A stretch of DNA of 26,522 nt from Saccoglossus kowalevskii (lineage: Eukaryota > Hemichordata > Enteropneusta > Harrimaniidae): NCBI RefSeq assembly GCF_000003605.2, contig NW_003133847.1, forward strand, positions 192,584 to 219,105. Reading direction: 5' to 3'. This document shows positions 1-9,390 of this stretch, in pieces. The translations under genes were made by a program, and so were the position numbers. The notes under the pieces were generated by a model. It was not told where the DNA came from. It made no database searches and saw only the letters and a program-made list of their open reading frames with translations. Position 1 is the first letter of the stretch. Each line of letters starts with the position of its first letter.

Positions 1-1015
1 AAAGGGGCTTAATGCACTACAGTTGTCGGAAAATGGACAAAACTTGGGAAGATTATACAATGATGCCATATTGAAATTATAAGCTTACAGGGAGATATGT
101 AATGTTTCCCATTTGTTCTATCAACTGTTTCTCATTCTCACATAGCACATGGGAGTTCTAAGTTTTCTATGATTGGTCTATTGTGATTGTAATGAAAACA
201 TAACCACTCAACATATTTAAATGTGTATAGACATGATTGATTTTGGTGGAAAATTATTCAAATTGCCTAATTTACATACCAATATTTAGGCTATTTTGGT
301 GTTATCTTGAGAACCATTTAATATGTTTTAATAAAACTTGGTGCATAGATGTGTTGGGACAGTTTCCAGATATATATTTAGTTTTTGGTGGACATTTATG
401 CAAATTAACTAATTTGCATATCAGCTAGTGAAATTCAAGCTATTTTGGTGCTATTTCAAGAACCATTCAACATATTTCAACAAAACTTGGTATATACTGT
501 ACATGTATTACGAATTCAGATAATTGCAAACATCATGTTATGTTATTCTCTCAACACGCTAGAGTTCTTTTTAAGCTCTATTTGATTCTAATTTTATTGA
601 ATATTTCTGTTATTTTTGTAAAAAATTCCACTTTTAGCATTATGTGTTATTGTCTCACTCACTGCCTTTTGGGGTATTTGTCATATACAGCACTAATGTT
701 TTGTACAATAGCCGTTGAGCAACAGGCCATTGGCCTATTTTTGTGAAATACATTGTTTTTTAAAACTGTTTAAAATATGTTGCTGACTTCTCCTGGGGTT
801 GCATGTATATTGTTTATTTGACTTTTTATATTTCTGTCCTTTCCTTGCCTGTTGCTAGTTAACGCATACGCAAATAGAATTACATTGCGTCTGTGGGTAA
901 TTAGGGTATCTGAAATTGTATCAAATAGAGCAGCTGGTTGTCAGAAACGAGTATTTATGTATGACCCACACATTTTATGTTAAACTGCAGTTTTAAATCT
1001 CTTGTTTATCTGAAG
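1..1015. other. Intron sequence upstream of the first visible exon, with a degenerate repeat
   Basis: No exon with convincing splice sites was found here. It is read as intron of the coiled-coil gene because the exon at 1016 opens with an acceptor in a pyrimidine-rich context and has no start codon of its own that looks real. The segment contains the degenerate duplication listed separately at 237-500. The short open frames are AT-rich and not protein-like. Confidence 0.6.
237..500. repeat. Degenerate tandem duplication, period about 142-149 bp
   Basis: Two diverged copies can be aligned by eye. TTTTGGTGGA near 241 recurs as TTTTGGTGGA near 383, and GCTATTTTGGTG near 290 recurs near 439. Each of the latter is followed by an AGAACCATT block and an AAAACTTGGT block. 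The wording AGAACCATT...AAAACTTGGT resembles old dispersed repeats common in marine invertebrate genomes; that link is from general familiarity and is not verified. The overlapping short open frame is unlikely to be a gene. Confidence 0.5.
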
Positions 1016-1209
1016 GACTCTAATCATCTGAAAAGCCGTCAGGAATGGACAGGAGATTTGAGTAAACTGCGTAACAACCATGAGCAAGTCATAGCTAAAT
1101 TAGCAGCTACTGAAATCACGCTAGAAGCCAGCGTTAAAGAGAATGATATCTTGAGATTGGCGATGAAACAAAGAGATGCAGAAGTCACAAGGATGAAAGT
1201 ATTAAATGA
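1016..1209 (+). CDS. Internal exon, coiled-coil protein (exon A of visible fragment)
   Basis: This exon encodes 64 codons plus two bases. The acceptor is a T/C-rich run ending CTGAAG just before GAC at 1016 (phase 0). The donor is GTATGT at 1210-1215, a strong match. The peptide is rich in charged residues with hydrophobic residues at heptad-like spacing (for example DLSKLRNNHEQVIAKLAAT and ENDILRLAMKQRDAEVTRM), which indicates a coiled coil with no cysteines. It joins in frame to the exon at 2550: the split codon GA|G gives Glu, and the helix carries on into DLQQSVSNLLLDLE. The open frame extends upstream of 1016 to an ATG at 977, but that reads across the acceptor and is not taken as the start. 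The gene begins left of the window. The family is not identified; the style is that of centrosomal or ciliary scaffold proteins, which is an inference. Confidence 0.8.
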
Positions 1210-2069
1210 GTATGTTTAGTATAAATCTTATCACTTCTTTTATGACTCTCTCACACATGTATTCTCAAAAAGACACCAGACAAAAAGTCAGAAAATGTCT
1301 TCCTAAAACCATTGTTGCTTGTGATTGGTCCTTGCACTGTTCATTCCGTGGCTATGTCTTCTACATCTACATAACACATTCACCAGTGTAGCCAATTTTG
1401 ATTTGAATATTTCACCACCAGTTCCCTCTTTTCATCAAAAATTCACAAAATAGTTCTGTTTATAGTCTGCAATTTCTTTCAGGGGATTGGGACTAAAATT
1501 GCCAAATTTTTGGAGTAAAAATTGATTCAAATTTTGTCTGTCAAAATTAGGGTCCAGAAATATTGAAGAATATAAGAAAAAGTGCTAAACAATTTGGGTG
1601 AGAAAGTCTGGTTATGAAAAGATTTAGTGGATTTGATTTTACAGAGTCTTATAGTTTTATATAGTCATTTCAAAAGATGCTTGATACTCTGTTTTCAAAA
1701 ATTTTTAAATGGGGATATGGTTTATATTGAAAACAAAACGTTATTTTAGTAGCAAACATAGGTATTCCTTGGATGAAATACTGAAAAGTTTTTCATTATC
1801 TGTATGTATTGGTAAATCAGGCACACATGTGTATCAGTGTTTTTTATTAAGCTATTTTTTGTACATTGGCTACTAAAACAAAGCTTTTATTTCATGCAAA
1901 AATCATCCCTTCATGTTTTTATCAAAAGATGCTCAAAATATTAAATTCAGTTAACATAAAATTCAACAATTCAAAAACTGAAAAGTTTTGAGATTGAGAT
2001 ATATATTCACTGGATTAAATTTTAGTAAAAATAATGGGGTATGGCTCATCATGAAATTAAAACATTGTT

Positions 2070-2233
2070 TTAAAGCGAGAGGGTCGTCACCTGTGCATGC
2101 GTGGGAATTGATTCCCAAGCGACGATAACAACACACGCTAAAAACGCAAAGGCTCATTGGTATATGCTTGTTTGTAAACAATGACACGCTACGGTCATTT
2201 GACGCATGCACAGGTGACTACTCCCCTGCTTTT
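2070..2233. mobile_element. TTAA-type MITE, family A copy 1
   Basis: A ~164-bp non-autonomous element with terminal inverted repeats. GTCACCTGTGCATGCGT at 2086-2102 is perfectly complementary to 2202-2218 (17 bp). The outer ends TTAAAGCG and TGCTTTTG extend the pairing imperfectly. The inner part (GACGATAACAACACAC, GCAAAGGCTCA, CTTGTTTGTAAACAATGACAC motifs) recurs at 8767-8903, which shows it is a family. TTAA at the ends fits piggyBac-like target choice, but the right-hand TTAA is eroded in this copy. The minus-strand open frame across it is a property of the repeat, not good evidence of a gene. Confidence 0.75.
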
Positions 2234-2340
2234 GTAAATGTAGATATTCATTGGATGAAATTATGAAAACACAAGTTTTTCATTATCTGTATGTATAAAG
2301 ATATTCCCTGATTTGTGAAGCAACAATATATTTTTTTGTC

Positions 2341-2372
2341 AACGTTGTCATATTCACTGGGTTTTAATTTAG
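2341..2372. repeat. Fragment of ATTCACTGGG-type repeat
   Basis: TATTCACTGGGTTTTAATTT is the same core that forms the inverted arms at 3701-3770 and 24989-25182. Related pieces lie near 2005, 2862, 3809 and 3855. It is read as a solo end of a MITE family. Confidence 0.5.
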
Positions 2373-2549
2373 CTATAAGCAAAATATGTAAAAAATAAAA
2401 CCAAATGAATAATTGAGATCATTTTACACCCATCTGTGATCATCATGTATTTGTACATTTGCTGTTTTTTGTGTTTCACTGTAATATGTAACGGTACATG
2501 TACACGTACTGTTCCTTGTGTGTTGTAACACATTTGTCTATATCAACAG

Positions 2550-2687
2550 GGATCTTCAACAGAGTGTCAGTAACCTTCTACTTGACTTAGAATCCCACAA
2601 ACCAAGTGAGAGGAGCAACTACTGGAGTGTACCGCAAGATTCTATGCAAAGATTGGAGCGGTTACTCAGACCGAACCCTCCCACAAG
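2550..2687 (+). CDS. Internal exon, coiled-coil protein (exon B)
   Basis: A 138-base exon with acceptor ATCAACAG before 2550 and donor AG|GTAAAG after 2687. It enters and leaves in phase 2, so it is a multiple of three. It completes the Glu codon begun in exon A and encodes 45 further residues. The first part, DLQQSVSNLLLDLESHK, continues the coiled coil. It then breaks into a less regular stretch (SERSNYWSVPQDSMQRLERL) ending in a Pro-rich RPNPPT. The last two bases AG join A at 5510 to give Arg. The local base composition is clearly less AT-rich than the flanking introns, as expected for coding sequence. The product is the same unidentified coiled-coil protein as exons A and C. Confidence 0.8.
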
Positions 2688-3055
2688 GTAAAGAAAATGT
2701 TGAATGTGTATTATAGTGTACCACTGCTTGTATCTTGATACTTAAAGCAGTAATTTTACACAGGGTTTAAATTTCAATTAAATTAAATCTACTTTCTAAT
2801 TAAATTTATATGAGCATGTAAAATTAATGTAGAACTCATTGTTTCACTAGAAAACCCATGAATTTAAAACCCATTGAATATGCTCAAAATATAAAAATAC
2901 TGGGAGGTACAGGTGGATCAAAATAGCTGCTCATGATATGACAGATTATGATAACTATATTTTCTGTACATTTTTGATGTATTACATGTGAGACATGTTT
3001 TATTGTTTTGTTACAAACCTTGAACATTGATATATGTCATGTCAGAAGATCGTAG

Positions 3056-3148
3056 CATCAGTCTCAGTCTCGCTATCTACAAGATGAGACTTGAATGGGA
3101 TCTTGACATGATGTCGCCCTACAGAACTATGCGTATTGCAAACCCCAA
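3056..3148 (+). other. Possible 93-base in-frame cassette exon
   Basis: Joining here from exon B (phase 2) gives an open frame of 31 codons that exits in phase 2 at AA|GTAATG, so including or skipping it keeps the frame into exon C. The peptide would include SISLSLAIYKMRLEWDLDMM and SPYRTMRIANP. An alternative acceptor after CATCAG gives 87 bases in the same frame. The stretch is GC-richer than its surroundings. Against it: the acceptor context (GATCGTAG) lacks a good pyrimidine tract, and the strongest nearby CAG acceptor (at 3045) would read into TAG. The segment also overlaps a hairpin (3038-3110), so it may be an RNA structure or repeat. Confidence 0.25.
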
Positions 3149-3623
3149 GTAATGTACCTCTGGTATCAATGAAAATTAAACTAAACTTTTACATTAAACC
3201 ATAGATAACATTTCTGTGCTGGAAAATTTTGTACTCTAAAGGCTTTCAATTTAATGTCAGAAAGTCTGACAATGCAGTACATGCTTTGAAACTGTGGATA
3301 ACATATTTGACAGTGTGTTGGACACCAAGGCAGTCAGTTGGGACATCCACTGACACTGTGATAGTCACTGTCACATGTTATCTCAACCTGTAAAATAACA
3401 GTAATACCAAATCCTATTCATATCGGCAAAATAAAACTACTGTATTTTCTGTATTAGAGCTGCATCTCTAATAGTTGCACACAAATTGCATTTATTAGTT
3501 GGTGGATCATTAAAATATAATTCATGTTGACCACACACACTATCATTTAGCACATGTGCTACTAATAAAGCAAATACTGTAATAAAGTTTGAAAAAAAAG
3601 ATAAAATCAAACATTTTTTCTGT

Positions 3624-3698
3624 TTAAAGCGCGTTGGTTTTCACGCCACGCCCTGTTCGATATGGGACTCATTGCGACATATACTGTAAAAGGGTTAA
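3624..3698. mobile_element. TTAA-type MITE, family C short copy
   Basis: Bounded by TTAA at 3624 and 3695. The inner stretch CGCCACGCCCTGTTCGATAT followed by GGGACTCATTGCGACATATA closely matches the complement of the element at 17253-17360 (CGCCACGTCCTGTTCGATAC, GGTACTCATAGCGACGTACA). The right terminal repeat is reduced and runs directly into a TACTGTA element. Confidence 0.6.
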
Positions 3699-3885
3699 TT
3701 ATTCAATGGGTTTTAATTTTGCTTATTTCGCTGACTGGAAAATGCGCATATAAATTAAAACCCAGTGAATATGTAAAATTTAGCATAGAACACATTCTCT
3801 AAATGACGAAACCGTGAATTTAAAACCCCCTGAATATGCCTGAAATGGTAAATTAGTGAAATTTAAACCCAGTGAAAATTAGTCA
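3682..3885. mobile_element. TACTGTA / ATTCACTGGG inverted-repeat element and satellites
   Basis: ATTCAATGGGTTTTAATTT at 3701-3719 pairs with 3752-3770 with one mismatch in 19, forming a short-loop inverted repeat. TACTGTA lies just outside at 3682-3688, as in the copy at 24989. Two further arm fragments, GAATTTAAAACCCCCTGAAT near 3812 and GAAATTTAAACCCAGTGAA near 3858, follow in the same orientation as the right arm. This suggests repeated or nested insertion. Confidence 0.6.
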
Positions 3886-4520
3886 TTTTAAAGTACAACC
3901 ACATGTAAAAGACATTGTTTACAATAAATTTGAACACGGGTAGCATGACTGTTCCTGCCCTTCAATATATGACTTGCTGAAAACCTCCATGGATAATAAA
4001 AATGAATGTGAAAAATAGCTGGATATGTGTTGAACTGTTTAATTTAAAATATCAAACCATCATTGCAAATTCCAAATACAAATTATTTTATATTAATAAA
4101 GTTACTGCTCAATGCAAGTGTTAAATTATTGACTGAATAAAAAACTGACAATTTTATTATTGTTACTAAAAATAATTCTAACAGCTGTCAGTCATTTTAT
4201 TGACATGTATGGTCACATGCCAGTAATTATACTTAACGAACATAGCATGCATTGTTTAACAGTTTATGTATCCAAACAATAGATGTTAAACTACTGAATA
4301 AATACAATAGTAATTTCACCCTGTTCCATACTTTCACAATATGGGATGTAATGTAATTCGTCTAATTGCTACCTGTATGTGTGAAAGGAATTGTTGACTT
4401 GCTCATTTGTTTGATTTTGTTGGGTTAAAAAATCACCTTGTGGCTTTCCCTGTGATTTTTCATTTGGTTACTAGATTCTGATAAATCTCTTTTTGCTGGG
4501 GACTTTTCTGTCAACCTGTT

Positions 4521-4806
4521 TTAAGGGGCGGTGGTATGTGCAAGATATGGGTCTTATATGAACATCGATGGTGACTTTGATTGTTGCGCAGACAAATGAG
4601 TGCAAACTGAGACGTTACCATGCTTTAATTAATTTCTTTAGTGATAGGAAAGTATCAAAGGAGTCACGGGCAGCAATTAGTGCACGTTGTGCTGAGGTCA
4701 AAACTCTTTGTGTTTTCCATTAGAAGAGTGCATTGGATTGTGGGAAAATCAATGTTTATCAATACAAATGTTGCACATGTGCGACACAACGACCACCGTC
4801 CTTTAA
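4521..4806. mobile_element. TTAA-type MITE, family C long copy
   Basis: A 286-bp element bounded by TTAA at 4521-4524 and 4803-4806. The left end TTAAGGGGCGGTGGT matches the complement of the right end (TTAAAGGACGGTGGTCGTTG) over about 15 bases. The same end, TTAAAAGGCGGTGGTCGTC, opens the copy at 17253. Inner ATATGGGTCTTAT resembles the family's ATATGGGACTCAT. No transposase coding is visible. Confidence 0.6.
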
Positions 4807-5509
4807 TGCTACAATCTGAGATCATTCATAAGCTAGCTGTGATGTAAATATTTGATGATATGAATATATGCAAATTGCCGGAGTTCTTTGAAGATTCCCT
4901 CAGATTCTTTGTTGTTTTCTGTAGTTTTACTGTGAGTCTCAAATAGCGTTTGTTTTAAATGACATTATTACGCATTAAGGAATGTAAATAACTACTGATT
5001 CAGACAAACAAACGAGTGAACAAAATTATTTAAGAATTTGATTATTTAAGAAAATTCACAGGAACAAGTTGCCTAAAGAATCGCAGTGGAAATTTCATTG
5101 ATGTATTTTGAAATTTTAAGAGATTGACTTTTTGAATATCAAATTCAATAGTCATCTTTCTTTAACAAAAAATAAATTGATCAACAGGAACTTATGTCTA
5201 TTTGGCCCAAAAAAATTTAACAAGAAAAATACACAATACTGTGTTGAATGTTGCATCCAATTTTGTACATAAAAACAATTGCATTTAAAGTAAGCAGTTT
5301 AAAATATTGTCAAAATAGTACAAATACTTGATTTTAGTGAATATGAATTTGCAATGCTGAATTAATAAAACCTAATTTAGCTAGAATGCCAATAGTCTCA
5401 TTGTAAGAAAAGATGTTTTGCTAAATTTGCTTCACCATGACCTCTCTTCCCCCAAATGAGCTCAACAAAAATGGTTAACAATATTGTTTTCATCATTTTG
5501 TTGCTACAG

Positions 5510-6494
5510 ATCACGTCAAAGTCCACAGAAAAAAGATTTCAGTCCCGACTACAGAGCTACAGTGAGAAGACAAACCACAACGGATAAGAAACGAACGCCC
5601 CCGACTTTGGAGAGGACGATGTTCCGATCACCAACAAACAATACTGCACTTCCCAGTGAAGAGATGAAGATAAGCCCTGCTCAGAGATCATTAAATTTTG
5701 GTATTTCTCCAGAACGTTCGCGATTAAAAGAAACATTTCAGTTTGTCGATCCTTCTACAGAGAATGGCCAGTCATATGATGCACTAGCAAAGACTTTAAC
5801 CGATAGTTGTGATGAAGAGTGTAGCAGCAGTAACCATGGTTACCATCGAGTATCTCCAGTTAAAAGGAACTTGGGTGAGCTGACAAAGGAGAATCTTGAA
5901 GAGTTTAATAAAAAGTTTCCGAGTGAAAAAGTAGATGAATATAGTTATATGCTGAGCAGGGAAAAACCGCTTTTCTCAGAAAACCTTCTTGGTTCACCGA
6001 TTAACGGTAGAAATGCTACTACGCTAAGCAGTGGTACATTGACGCCAGGACATTCTCAGCATTCCTCGCCAGTGAAAAACGATCTGAAAACTGTGACGTT
6101 CGCACATGATACTCACAAGGAGTACTATTATGACCCGAATTCTCGAATTCAAAGCGATTCCAAAATCAGCTCGGACAAGCTACCTGATTTTACGAATCAT
6201 ACAACCTTACTAGATCATGATTATGTTGATGATGTAACCAGGGAAACAGAATTTGATGATGAATTTAGCATGCCAATGAACAGTCAATTTGGTTTGCATC
6301 GAAGTACTGTCCAGAAACCCTATGATTGGGCCGGTACGATTGAAACAACTATGGATGACATTGTATCACTGACTTCAGGGTCGACATCAACAGTGACGTC
6401 CCAGGACGAGAGACAGTTTCGACAAGGTCTCGCTAACCTTGACGCTGACATAGCAAGGTTGCAGAGCCATCTAAGGCAAATGAAACACTCGTAA
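5510..6494 (+). CDS. Terminal coding exon, Ser/Thr-Pro-rich coiled-coil protein (exon C)
   Basis: The acceptor is GTTGCTACAG before 5510. The frame is open for 327 residues to TAA at 6492-6494. An ATG at 5484 is in frame but lies in the intron's pyrimidine tract, so it is not the start. Joined to exons A and B the fragment is 438 residues. The exon encodes a low-complexity, probably disordered tail with about ten Ser-Pro or Thr-Pro sites (RQSPQKK, FSPDY, TPPTLE, RSPTN, ISPAQR, ISPERS, VSPVKR, GSPIN, LTPGHS, SSPVKN), a pattern typical of targets of proline-directed kinases. It ends with a predicted helix, DERQFRQGLANLDADIARLQ followed by SHLRQMK. No enzyme motif, signal peptide or membrane segment is seen. 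A role at centrosome, spindle or cilium is inferred from architecture only. The gene identity is unknown to me. Confidence 0.85.
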
Positions 6495-6796
6495 GAACGC
6501 TGCTCTGAGACAATAGAGGGCGACATTTAGCGTCTACACTTGGTTCATGTCTGCCATTGCTGGCTGAAAATAATCTTACACTTTATATTCAATGTAAATA
6601 ATGCAGCTCTGTTATGGAAAAGAGTGATATACTGTGAACTGCTTTATTTTCAATCTTTGGAATTGTCACGATTTCATGATTCATGACATTCGAGAAGTCA
6701 AAATTATGGTTCCTGAATAATTGTCACTGCTACAACATTGGCCGATTTTCACTGATTTGCAATATTATTGATTGCATATCACCTGGCACTAACATA

Positions 6797-6802
6797 ATTA
6801 AA
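6797..6802 (+). terminator. Candidate poly(A) signal ATTAAA
   Basis: The common variant hexamer ATTAAA is followed about 40-65 bases later by a strong U/GU-rich tract (6841-6864, including TTTTTTTTGTGTG). This is the arrangement expected for cleavage and polyadenylation and would give a 3' UTR of about 330 bases. Confidence 0.4.
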
Positions 6803-7203
6803 CTATTTTCCAAATCTTGCATTGACCTCATATCATTTAACTGTTTTTTTTGTGTGTTTTTTTAAAGTTATAAAATCAATCACATTTTTTTTTTCATAAA
6901 TCATTTTTTTCACAGATTATTTATTATGATGAATTTTGTGTATTTATAAAACTAATAATATAATTAGTAGAACTGAATTTCAACATATCAAAATTTTTCA
7001 TAACACATCTGCTAACAATCAAAACTTAACAGTATTATCCATTTTTTTTAACGGTTAAACGAAGTACTAACAATGATCAGTCATGTAGTTTCACCTATCA
7101 GCCGATGTTAAGTCAACCGACGAATTAAAATTGGCTAATTACAGCCAGTCATGTAATTTACCCTTAACTCGTGAAGACATGAATGTTTTTATATGAAATA
7201 TTT

Positions 7204-7209
7204 AATAAA
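7204..7209 (+). terminator. Candidate distal poly(A) signal AATAAA
   Basis: A canonical AATAAA with a GU-rich stretch (GATGTTGATGTGGTC) about 40 bases downstream. It is an alternative or second cleavage site for the coiled-coil gene. AATAAA is frequent by chance in DNA this AT-rich. Confidence 0.35.
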
Positions 7210-8256
7210 TACCGGTAATGAATGCTTTTACCATAGATTGAAGATGTTGATGTGGTCGACATGGACTTACACATCTGCGTCATCTGCATAGCAACGATGC
7301 TTTGCCACGAAATTAATGTCTTAGCTTTTAACCACCAGACTTTCTTCTTCAATATTTCTGGAAATAAAAACCTAATTTTGGAGCCAACAGACAAACTTTG
7401 AGTAAACTTTCAGTTTTCACTCAAAAAAAAAATTTGGCCATTTTTGTTCTAATCTACTGAAGGACAGTGCAAACTATAAACAAGACTATTTTGTTAATTG
7501 TGATGAAAAGGGGGAACTGGTGGTGAAAAGGTTAATCAATTTTGATAAATAAATGACTTTGACTGGGATATCTGTAGTCCAATATATTATCTAATCACTG
7601 ATATATATATATATTCATCGATAATATAAACATTGAACAAAATTCGGTGTCTGTCGTGTTGTCTGAGATCGCTGTCGATAATTCATCATAATTTTTGGTT
7701 CTTTGATGCCTGATCCACCAGTGATCGTGATTTTCTTGGAGCCATGATAACTCATAAGGGTCAAAATTAGTCCTGTCCATCTGTCCTAGACAGGTAAATT
7801 TTAGCTGTGTACTGGCGGAAAAAGATATAAAGTTTTTTACTATCTGAATATAAAGTGGAGTTGTCCCAAACTGCTAATGTCCAGAAAATTATTTTCAGAG
7901 TTTTTAAGACTTATGAAATTGTGATGAGCCAAGAAACATGAATTTTATTTCGAATAATATGTTTGATATTATCTTGCTAGGGACAAGTACATCTACCATT
8001 TTGGTAGGACAGTCACTTTTATTCACTAACCTGTTCAATGGATTAGCAAGTGTTAATTTTGAATTTTTAATATATCAATCTTTATAAAATATTCTGATTC
8101 AAGTCTATTTCTTGTTTGTTTAATTTGTGTCATGCATAACACAAATTAAAATTCATTTGGCTTCTATTGAATTACACTCCATATATCTGTTTTCTTTTTG
8201 CAAATCAAAGCATACAGTGAATTTCATGAAGGCATGCTTCACTCAAATTCCAAAAA

Positions 8257-8442
8257 TACTGTAAAATACTTTATTTTCGCTTGGAATTAATTTTAGGGAA
8301 AATAAAATCCAGCGAATATACCTTTTTTCCTATATTTTATATTCAACTTAGTCAAAAATCAGTGGAAATAAATTCCATACAAAACACCCAAAAAGTCTTT
8401 CAGCGAAAATTAATTCCAGCTAAAATAAAGTATTTTATAGTA
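8257..8442. mobile_element. TACTGTA-ended MITE with ~40-bp terminal inverted repeats
   Basis: The left end 8257-8296 begins TACTGTAAAATACTTTATTT. It is complementary, with a few mismatches, to 8403-8442, which ends TAAAGTATTTTATAGTA. Both ends carry the AATTAATTTT block. The element is 186 bp. A related left end recurs at 21141. The 84-codon frame at 8281-8535 begins inside it and is not a gene. No clear target-site duplication was seen. Confidence 0.75.
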
Positions 8443-8766
8443 CATTTGGCGATGGAAGCCATTACTCGCGACTCTTTGCTGTTTTTTTTCAAGCATTGGT
8501 CACTTTATTGCCATCCATCCATCAATGTTTTGTAATTGGTCAAAGTTATTTTCAATAATTTGAAATATATGAAACATTAAAAAAAAAATCGTTCATGTTC
8601 TCATGAAATTCACTGTAGAAGTTTCATGTTCATATCATATTCATGATACTGTCTGAAAATGAGGACTGTTTGACAGGTGAATGCTTGCAAAGTGGGATAA
8701 TGATCGACTCATGAATATTCCTGAATGCCAAATATGTACAAGCAGCCCAAACATCATTGACCAATA

Positions 8767-8903
8767 TTAAAGCTGACGATAACAACACACTCTAAAATTG
8801 CAAAGGCTCAGGGATAGACTCTTGTTTGTAAACAATGACACAATGGCTGTAGTGTGTGTTATCAATTTGTGCGCGTGTGCAGGAGACGACCCTCCCGCTT
8901 TAA
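8767..8903. mobile_element. TTAA-type MITE, family A copy 2
   Basis: A 137-bp element bounded by TTAAAGC at the left and GCTTTAA at the right. Its right terminal sequence GACGACCCTCCCGCTTTAA matches the complement of the left end of copy 1 (TTAAAGCGAGAGGGTCGTC). The inner motifs GACGATAACAACACAC, GCAAAGGCTCA and CTTGTTTGTAAACAATGACAC are shared with copy 1. The left terminal repeat is internally deleted in this copy. TTAA flanks fit piggyBac-like insertion. Confidence 0.7.
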
Positions 8904-9338
8904 GCTCCAGGTAGCTTTGTAATCTATTGCTAGTGTCTCCTCCGACCACTAAAGAAGTGTCTTTTGTGGTCTGAGGTGTCTTGTACTGCTACTTTCCTTA
9001 CATATGTCACATGATTTATTAAAGTCAATTTACAAACATTTGACTTCATCATAGTTGCCGTTTGAATGACAGAAACAGGACATGTATTGTATACCAAATC
9101 CTAGTAGATGGAACAGGACAAGATAGATTTTGAGGTCCTATATTTTCTTTAGACCTTATTTTTGCAATTTTTCTCGTTGAAGTTGCATAATATTCTTTCT
9201 AATTTCAAGCTTTTTATATTCAAATAAGTCTGAATCGAAGTGTTTTTAGTAGAAATAATATTTGTCAATGCCAAACATGACACCCCCTCCTCCGTCGGCC
9301 AGAGCTGAATGACACTGAACCTATCTGCTATTATTCTC

Positions 9339-9390
9339 GGTCGCACGGCTTACGCGCCCTCGCAAGCTCGGGCGCTTGTGCCGCACGACC
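9339..9390. repeat. GC-rich imperfect inverted repeat
   Basis: GGTCGCACGGCTTACGCGCC (from 9339) pairs with the segment 9370-9390 ending GCCGCACGACC: 21-bp arms with about five mismatches and a 10-base loop. The innermost six pairs, GCGCCC/GGGCGC, are perfect. The region is strikingly GC- and CpG-rich inside very AT-rich DNA and continues with CTCGGGCCGC. It may be a foldback end of a mobile element or a structured RNA; neither is proven. Confidence 0.6.

Larger units (their letters stand above)
1210..2549 (+). other. Intron between exons A and B
   Basis: Begins with GTATGT and ends TATCAACAG. It contains a TTAA-flanked MITE at 2070-2233 and fragments of the ATTCACTGGG repeat near 2005 and 2351. 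No other exon is seen; short frames here are AT-rich. Confidence 0.75.
2688..5509 (+). other. Intron(s) between exons B and C
   Basis: Runs from GTAAAG to a pyrimidine-rich TTTTGTTGCTACAG. It contains a possible cassette exon at 3056-3148, a chain of MITE pieces at 3624-3885 and a 286-bp TTAA element at 4521-4806. The 68-codon frame at 4641-4847 sits mostly inside that element and is not called. Confidence 0.7.
6495..7230 (+). other. Probable 3' untranslated region of the coiled-coil gene
   Basis: This follows the stop codon, is AT-rich and has no coding potential. Two possible poly(A) signals lie within it. Its true end cannot be fixed from sequence alone. Confidence 0.5.

Noticed and set aside
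3650..3670. tRNA-like GTTCGA box
   Set aside because: GTTCGATATGG is part of a family C MITE that recurs elsewhere. No acceptor stem or anticodon arm can be formed, and no tRNA was found in the window.
4641..4847. 68-codon plus-strand frame
   Set aside because: It lies almost wholly inside the TTAA-bounded element 4521-4806.
6320..6526. 68-codon minus-strand frame
   Set aside because: It is a shadow of the coding exon 5510-6494.
7595..7780. Minus-strand 61-codon frame with partly protein-like sequence (DPYELSWLQENHDHWW)
   Set aside because: An acceptor-like CTGTCTAG lies upstream, but there is no good donor, no partner exon and the end runs into an AT microsatellite. Kept only as a note.
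8281..8535. 84-codon plus-strand frame
   Set aside because: It begins within the inverted-repeat element 8257-8442 and has AT-driven composition.
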